Source: Mycoplasma anserisalpingitidis | GTDB lineage: Bacteria > Bacillota_I > Bacilli_A > Mycoplasmatales > Metamycoplasmataceae | Assembly: GCF_007859615.1 (NCBI RefSeq) | Contig: NZ_CP042295.1 | Coordinates: 124,001 to 188,000 of the forward strand | DNA length: 64,000 nucleotides | Direction of reading: 5' to 3' | In this document: positions 58,837 through 64,000 of the stretch, in pieces | Numbering within the stretch: position 1 is the stretch's first letter | Layout of the letters: every line of letters begins with the position of its first letter | The notes under the pieces: model-generated | Seen by the model: only the letters and a program-made list of their open reading frames with translations | The model's database searches: none | Told to the model about the DNA's origin: nothing | Translations under genes and position numbers: made by a program

Positions 58837-61654
58837 TATTTCAATAATAAAAAATAACAATTATTTTAAATATCATATTATAGGAACATCCTTAAATTCT
58901 TATATAAATGATAAGTTTTATAAATTGTTAATAGAATACATTGATTCTAAACAAAATAATGGATTAATTTATTCAAAGAATAAAGCGAATAAAAAAACAG
59001 TTAGTGAAGATTTAAGAAAATGGTTAAGTAAAAGTAGTTATGCAACCTTTGAACAATTTAAAAAATGTTGTCTTTATTTTGAATTGATTTATGAGGAAAA
59101 AGACGAACTTTATATATCTGAAAAAATAATAAAAATTTCAAATGAAGATGAAATAGAAAAAATTAAATTGTCCTTTGATAAACATTTATTAGAAACATGA
59201 AACTCCAAAATTAATGAGTTCTATTCATTTTTACAACATAAATGCGAAGATAATTCAACCGATATTGACAAGGTATGGTTGGACGAATACTCTACAACTT
59301 TTAGTTTATTAATGGATAATAATATAGATAATTTGAAATTTAAAGATCAAGTACTTTCTTTGGGAAGTTTTAACTATTTCGATGGTAAAAATAGATATTG
59401 AAACCTAAGGATAGATTTTAAGGATGAGAATTACACTGATATTGTCGAAAAAATTAAAAATAGCGCTACTAATTTGCTAGCACTTGCTTCATTGAATAAA
59501 ACATATGAAGCAAAAGAAGAAATTTTTAGTTCTAATTTAAGAGCGAAAATAGATTCTTTATCAAAAATAAATTGAAAATTTAATGTAGATGATTTTAAAC
59601 AAAAATATCATATTCAAAATATTGAAGTTAAAAATCTCAATGTTCATGATTATTTCGAACGTAGTTTTGTTAATATCAGCACTATTAACGTACCTGTTTA
59701 CCAAAGAAATTATGTTTGAGATTTTAATATTATTAAGGTATTATTAGATGACATAAAAAACATTAAAGTAGATAAAAAGGAACACTTTATTTCGATTATT
59801 ATTTTCTCGCATGATATTTATGAAAATTCTTATTCGATTATCGATGGGCAACAAAGAACAACTACATTATTATTGATATCTTTCGCTATTTACATATATT
59901 ATGTAAATAATATTGATATAGAGAATGAAGAATTTAAGAAAATACCTGATTTATTTAACAAAATGTTCGGGACACATTCACGAGTGATTACTGAAAAATT
60001 TAAAAACTTAAGCGATTCTTGTTCTTATGAGCAATTTAATAAAATTATTGATTTGGATCCAGAAATGGACAAAAATGATAATAAAGATAATTTATTAAGA
60101 AACAATCTTATTGAAATATATAACTGAATAAAGACTAATTACGATAACAATATGGTTGAGTTTGAAGAATTTGTCAATTCGTTTTTGTTTCATGTAAAAT
60201 TAGCGTTAATAGTCTTACCTAATATCAATGGTTATTCTTATTTTGAAAAATTGAATACATTGGGTGTAAAACTAAATGATATTGATTTACTGAAATCTTT
60301 GTTTTATTCTTATTTGAAGGAGGGAATGAATTTACAAAATGAAGAAACCATTAATAAAGAATTAAAAAAAATTGATGAAGACTTTTTCAATTATTTTAGA
60401 AAGAATAATTCAAATGAAGTTGATAAAGATAAACTCGAACATTTTATAACATTTTTACTGTTGGAGAAAGGATATAGTAAAAAACAAATCGACGATTTAA
60501 TGGATTCTAAAATTTCACCTTCTTATAAAGTTTTTAGTCATTTGTTAGGTGAAAATACAAAAAAATCTCCTAAAGAGAAGATTGATGAAATTTTGTATTT
60601 ATCTAAAATTTACAATCTTATCAATGCTAAGAAAATTAAAAGTGATAAAAATGAAAAAATTAACAACTATTTTGAAATTTTAGAAGAATTAGATTCTAGT
60701 TCAATTGATGTGGAGACATTAAAAATAATTTTTCATTATATTTTTTCAATATCTCAAGGTGGAAGAAGAACAGTTTTCACTTATTTAATTTATCAAATCA
60801 TCAAGCGTTTTTGTATTAAAAACAAGTCAAATAATTTAGAAGAATTAATACGTTGATTATTCGAAATTCAAAGATTCAATTTTATTTGAAAAACTTCATT
60901 CTTTGGCGGGCAATCTATTCAATGAAAGTTAAATAAAATAGCTGAAGAAATTAAAAGTGATGGATTAAATTCTCTAGAATCCTTTAGAGGCAAATTATTC
61001 GAGTTGAATATTTTCAAAAATGCATCTTACGATACAATTAATCAAGCGTTAAAATATAATTTAATGCAAGAAAAAATAAATAAAAAAATTTTATCTAGCA
61101 CAAATAAAGATAAATTGGAGTTATTATTTAACATTACATATTTTCTTAGAACAATGGAAGCACAAGATGTTATAGGACTAAAAAATATACTAAAAAATAT
61201 AAATTCAATTTATGAAAACAATCCTACTTATGAGCATATACAAGCTAAGAAAAGTGATTTTTGAAATTCTAAGAGTGATGAAGAACGTATTTTGGTTGAA
61301 TCAATTGGTAACGGAACGATTTTAGAAAAATCATTAAATTCAAGCGCAGGTAAAAAAGAATTAAAAGATAAACTTAATGTAGTTAATACTAGTGATTATA
61401 ATTGCACATTGAAAGGTCTTAAATGTGCATGAGAAAAGGTTATTCCTGAAATTATTGTATATTATGATGACGATCATAGTGCTAATAAAAACTATAATAA
61501 AAACGATATTTTAATAGATATAAGTTATTTTATTAAAAATTCAAAACACGCTAATGATAAAGATACAAATAAAATCGATCAATTCGATGTTATGCAAATA
61601 AACCGAAGAGAAGAAAGAATATTAAATATATTATGAAATATGTATCATCTTTAA
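58826..61654 (+). CDS. DUF262/DUF1524 protein, GmrSD-like putative restriction enzyme
   Basis: 942 residues. An N-terminal part of about 280 residues with no recognised domain is followed by DUF262: VPVYQRNYVWDFNI (289-302) and IIDGQQRTTTLL (338-349). The C-terminal DUF1524-like part has NPTYEHIQAKK (His804) and ESIGNGTIL (Asn829), the usual His...GNLTL pattern of its nuclease. In GmrSD and SspE this pair of domains forms an NTP-dependent modification-sensing nuclease. Here it is translationally coupled to an m5C methyltransferase (ATG overlap, GAGG site), which suggests a restriction partner. Many TGA Trp codons. Confidence 0.85.
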
Positions 61655-61678
61655 AATATATATAAAAAAGGAGAAAAT

Positions 61679-62701
61679 ATGCAATTTAAGCCAACAACTA
61701 AGGAAGAATTAAGAGAATTAATTAAAAATGAAGAAATTTGCTTAGGTGAAATCAATACCGAGCTAATTACAGATATGTCTAAATTGTTCCTAAATATCAA
61801 ACGAAAGAATTATAATGGAATAGAAAAATGAAATACCTCCAACGTTACAAACATGTCCTTTATGTTTGATAGTTGTCATAACTTTAATCAACCATTAAAC
61901 TTTGATACCTCAAACGTTACAGACATGTCCTTTATGTTTTGTGAATGTCGTAACTTCAACCAACCATTAAACTTTAATACCTCAAACGTTACAAATATGT
62001 CTTCCATGTTTTATGGTTGTCATAACTTCAACCAACCATTAAACTTTAATACCTCAAACGTCGCAAACATGTCTTCAATGTTTTATGATTGTCATAACTT
62101 CAACCAACCATTAAACTTTAATACCTCAAACGTCGCAAACATGTCTTCAATGTTTTATGATTGTCATAACTTCAACCAACCATTAAACTTTAATACCTCA
62201 AACGCTACAGACATGTCCTTTATGTTTTTTGGATGTTACAACTTCAACCAAGCCTTAAACTTCGATACCTCAAACGCTACAAATATTAGTTCAATATTTT
62301 CTTATTGCCACAATTTTAACCAGTTCATAAACTTTAATACCTCAAACGTTATAGACATGTCTTTGATGTTTTCTTATTGCCACAATTTTAACCAGTTCAT
62401 AAACTTCGATACCTCAAACGTTACAAACATGTCCTTTATGTTTTATGAATGTTGCAACTTCAATAAACCTATAAACTTTGATACTTCAAAAGTTATAGAT
62501 ATGTCTAATATGTTTTTCGGTTGTCAAAACTTTAACCAACCCTTGAACTTTGATACCTCAAACGTCACAAATATGTCCGAGATGTTTTCTTATTGTTACA
62601 ACTTCAACCAGGTCTTAAACTTTAATACTTCAAAAGTCGAAGAGATGACCGATATGTTTTCTGGATGCATAAGTTTACTCAAGAACAAATTGAAAAAATA
62701 A
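61679..62701 (+). CDS. DUF285 (BspA-type leucine-rich-like) repeat protein
   Basis: 340 residues. After a 50-residue N terminus (MQFKPTTKEELREL) there are about eleven 25-residue repeats of the form LNFDTSNVTDMSFMF followed by xCxNFNQP. This is the DUF285/BspA-like repeat common in mycoplasmas. It has no signal peptide or lipobox, so it is predicted cytoplasmic, unlike surface BspA. It starts 24 nt after the nuclease gene with AAAAAGGAG, so it is likely the third gene of that operon. Some units are nearly identical in DNA, so copy number can change. Confidence 0.88.
61835..62660 (+). repeat. 75-bp tandem repeats of the DUF285 gene
   Basis: About eleven in-frame 75-bp units; the units around 62030-62180 are almost identical (TTCAACCAACCATTAAACTT recurs exactly), the outer ones diverged. 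The 75-bp period, in contrast to the 127-bp duplications, is biologically sensible. Confidence 0.85.
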
Positions 62702-62711
62702 GCAATATCAA

Positions 62712-62744
62712 AAATATCGTAAATTATAATGCGATATTTCTTCA
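62712..62744 (+). terminator. Terminator of the restriction-like operon
   Basis: AAATATCG / CGATATTT stem, T-rich tail, next to the IS30 remnant's end. Confidence 0.6.
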
Positions 62745-62874
62745 ATTATACTTTCAAGTGCAAACATATTTGTGTTTGTGCTTTTTAGTTTAAATTAGTT
62801 TAAAATAAAAAAGAGAAACTAACTAAACTAAACTCACGTTTCTCTTTTAACCCTTAAATTTGAAATGAGGTCAT

Positions 62875-63760
62875 ATGAATTATACACAATTAAAATCAGA
62901 ATAGAGATTAATTATCCAAATCAACTACAGTTACAAAACATTAAAAGAAATTGCAGAAATGTTAAAAAGATCTGTAAGTACAATCTCTAGAGAAGTTAAA
63001 CGAAATTCAAATATCTATGTAGAATATGATGCTACATACGCTAATAAAAAAACTAAAATTAGAAAATGCTATTAAAGGAATCATAATGCTTTTGCAGACA
63101 AAGAATTTAATGATTTCTTTGCAGCACACTATGAAAAAAATTATCATGGGGTTGAAGCTACTCTTAAACTTTATCAGGAAAAAACAGGTAAAAAAAGTTA
63201 TTCTATTAGAACTATTTATAAGTGAATTAAATTAAATATTTGAGTCCTGAAAATGAAAACCGTTTAAGAAAAGGGTATGTTAAGAATGGTAAAAGAAAGA
63301 CTGATTATAAGATTAGATTAACGCATGGTAACAAGTTTGTTTTCCCTATACCTATGCGGCCTAAAAGTATAGAAACTAGAGAAAAATGGGGTCATTGAGA
63401 AATTGACTTAGTTATTGGAAGAAAGGGAAAAGGGTATCACAACTTACTAACTTTAACAGAGAGAAAAACACGTTTTACCATTATAAAAAAGGTCACTAGC
63501 AAATTTTGATTTGAGATAAACAAGGTGCTGAATGAAATAATTAAGAAGAAAGGGAAAAGGGTATCACAACTTACTAACTTTAACAGAGAGAAAAACACGT
63601 TTTACCATTATAAAAAAGGTCACTAGCAAATTTTGATTTGAGATAAACAAGGTGCTGAATGAAATAATTAAGAATTATCCATTTCCATTTTTATCAATAA
63701 CTTTTGATAATGGATTTGAATTCCAAGCTTCAGCATTAGCGCCCATAAAAACGACTTATA
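62875..63760 (+). pseudogene. IS30-family transposase, dead copy
   Basis: Begins MNYTQLKSE then TAG; a second in-frame stop follows KIRKCY, and a missing A in GAAAACCG shifts the frame later. The helix-turn-helix (TLKEIAEMLKRSVSTISREV) and the first DDE region can still be read, but the C-terminal part with the catalytic Glu is lost. The nonsense codons are real mutations relative to the intact copy, unlike the 127-bp duplication. Confidence 0.9.
63418..63674. repeat. 127-bp tandem duplication in the decayed IS30 copy
   Basis: 63421-63547 recurs at 63548-63674 without mismatch; the same 127-mer also occurs in the intact IS30 copy (reverse strand, about 24815-24941). Confidence 0.95.
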
Positions 63761-63791
63761 TTTAACTTGTTCATACTTTGTTTATTTTGTG

Positions 63792-63797
63792 TATAAT
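63792..63797 (+). promoter_or_regulatory. -10 box of the dUTPase gene, leaderless spacing
   Basis: TATAAT, 6 nt to the ATG, no Shine-Dalgarno. Confidence 0.6.
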
Positions 63798-63803
63798 TAG
63801 TTC

Positions 63804-64000
63804 ATGAATTTTAGCGATATATTTAATAAGCAATTAGAATTAGACAAAAAGTTAACTTTAAAAGCTTTTGAATTAAACCCTAATTTTAGTAAAGTTGATC
63901 TTGAAAAAAGAAAATTAATTGCTTTGCATGTTGAACTAGGTGAGTTTGCTAACGAAATTGAAACATTTAAATATTGAAAGAAAACAAGAAATTTAAACAT
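63804..64000 (+). CDS. Dimeric dUTPase-like protein (partial)
   Basis: The first 65 codons, cut by the window end. MNFSDIFNKQLELDKKLT then ALHVELGEFANEIETFKYWKK matches the all-alpha dimeric dUTP diphosphatase/MazG-like fold, whose metal-binding motif is ExxE...ExxD: ELGEFANE is the first half. It would convert dUTP to dUMP and keep uracil out of DNA. Starts just after the IS30 remnant. Confidence 0.85.

Larger units (their letters stand above)
62739..63760 (+). mobile_element. Decayed, truncated IS30-family element
   Basis: Starts with TTATACTTTCAAGTGCAAAC, matching the right terminal repeat of the intact copy at 24150-25739, and follows that copy (in reverse orientation) up to about 63760, where similarity ends without a second terminal repeat. 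Point differences are frequent in the first half. A 127-bp duplication lies at 63418-63674. Confidence 0.85.

Noticed and set aside
61835-62660. CRISPR array suggested by regular repeats
   Set aside because: The 75-bp units are in-frame protein repeats (DUF285) without unique spacers. No CRISPR array or cas gene was seen in the window.
63418-63674. Internal duplication as evidence of IS30 remodelling
   Set aside because: 127-bp period again, and the duplicated 127-mer is shared with the intact copy, as expected at an unresolved assembly-graph node.

Overview
The window is from a mollicute of the Mycoplasma/Mycoplasmopsis type. It is very AT-rich, and nearly every long gene is open only if TGA is read as tryptophan. 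Gene content is minimal and ribosomal or informational genes mix with large secreted or membrane proteins. Two IS families typical of mycoplasmas are present: an IS30-family element like IS1630 and an IS4-type element like IS1634. The Mycoplasma hominis/bovis/agalactiae side of the group is my inference from gene order and IS type; I could not search a database.

Layout. 1-11.6 kb is housekeeping: end of a fructose PTS permease, a candidate small RNA, ylxM-ftsY, cmk-der, a DUF3137-lemA pair, parE, a seven-helix membrane protein, and rpsF-ssb-rpsR. 11.7-23.9 kb is one reverse-strand gene of 4085 codons, an SGNH/GDSL esterase with an enormous helical repeat tail. 24.1-25.8 kb is an IS30-family insertion in a hairpin target. 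25.8-36 kb, mostly reverse strand, holds a UU173-type (DUF2779) protein, three coiled-coil or membrane-anchored proteins, the rpsP-trmD-rplS operon, and a frameshifted ToxN/AbiQ-type toxin followed by a small RNA. 36.1-46.2 kb holds tsaC, mutM with a hydrolase and an Smr protein, an M42 peptidase, yneF, comEA-comEC, holA with a coupled unknown gene, and the L10 leader with rplJ-rplL. 46.5-54.5 kb is rpoB-rpoC.

54.6-63.8 kb is accessory. An IS1634-like element sits in the start of a cysteine-rich small protein gene with a 139-bp target duplication. Then comes a three-gene block: a C5-cytosine DNA methyltransferase, a 942-residue DUF262/DUF1524 (GmrSD-like) nuclease overlapping it by 11 bp, and a DUF285 repeat protein. 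A dead, truncated IS30 copy closes the block, and a dUTPase gene runs off the end. The methyltransferase lacks a Shine-Dalgarno sequence, but a leader ORF with a good one carries an (AT)14 tract and stops across the methyltransferase start. Only the present repeat number (modulo 3) lets the leader reach that start, so I propose phase-variable translational coupling of a restriction-like system.

Two points change how the sequence should be read. First, five direct duplications have exactly the same 127-bp period, all inside IS elements; this looks like untrimmed k-mer overlap at contig joins, and the IS1634-like transposase becomes intact when two of them are removed. Second, many genes have a -10 box ending 6-7 nt before the ATG and no Shine-Dalgarno sequence, which points to widespread leaderless transcripts.
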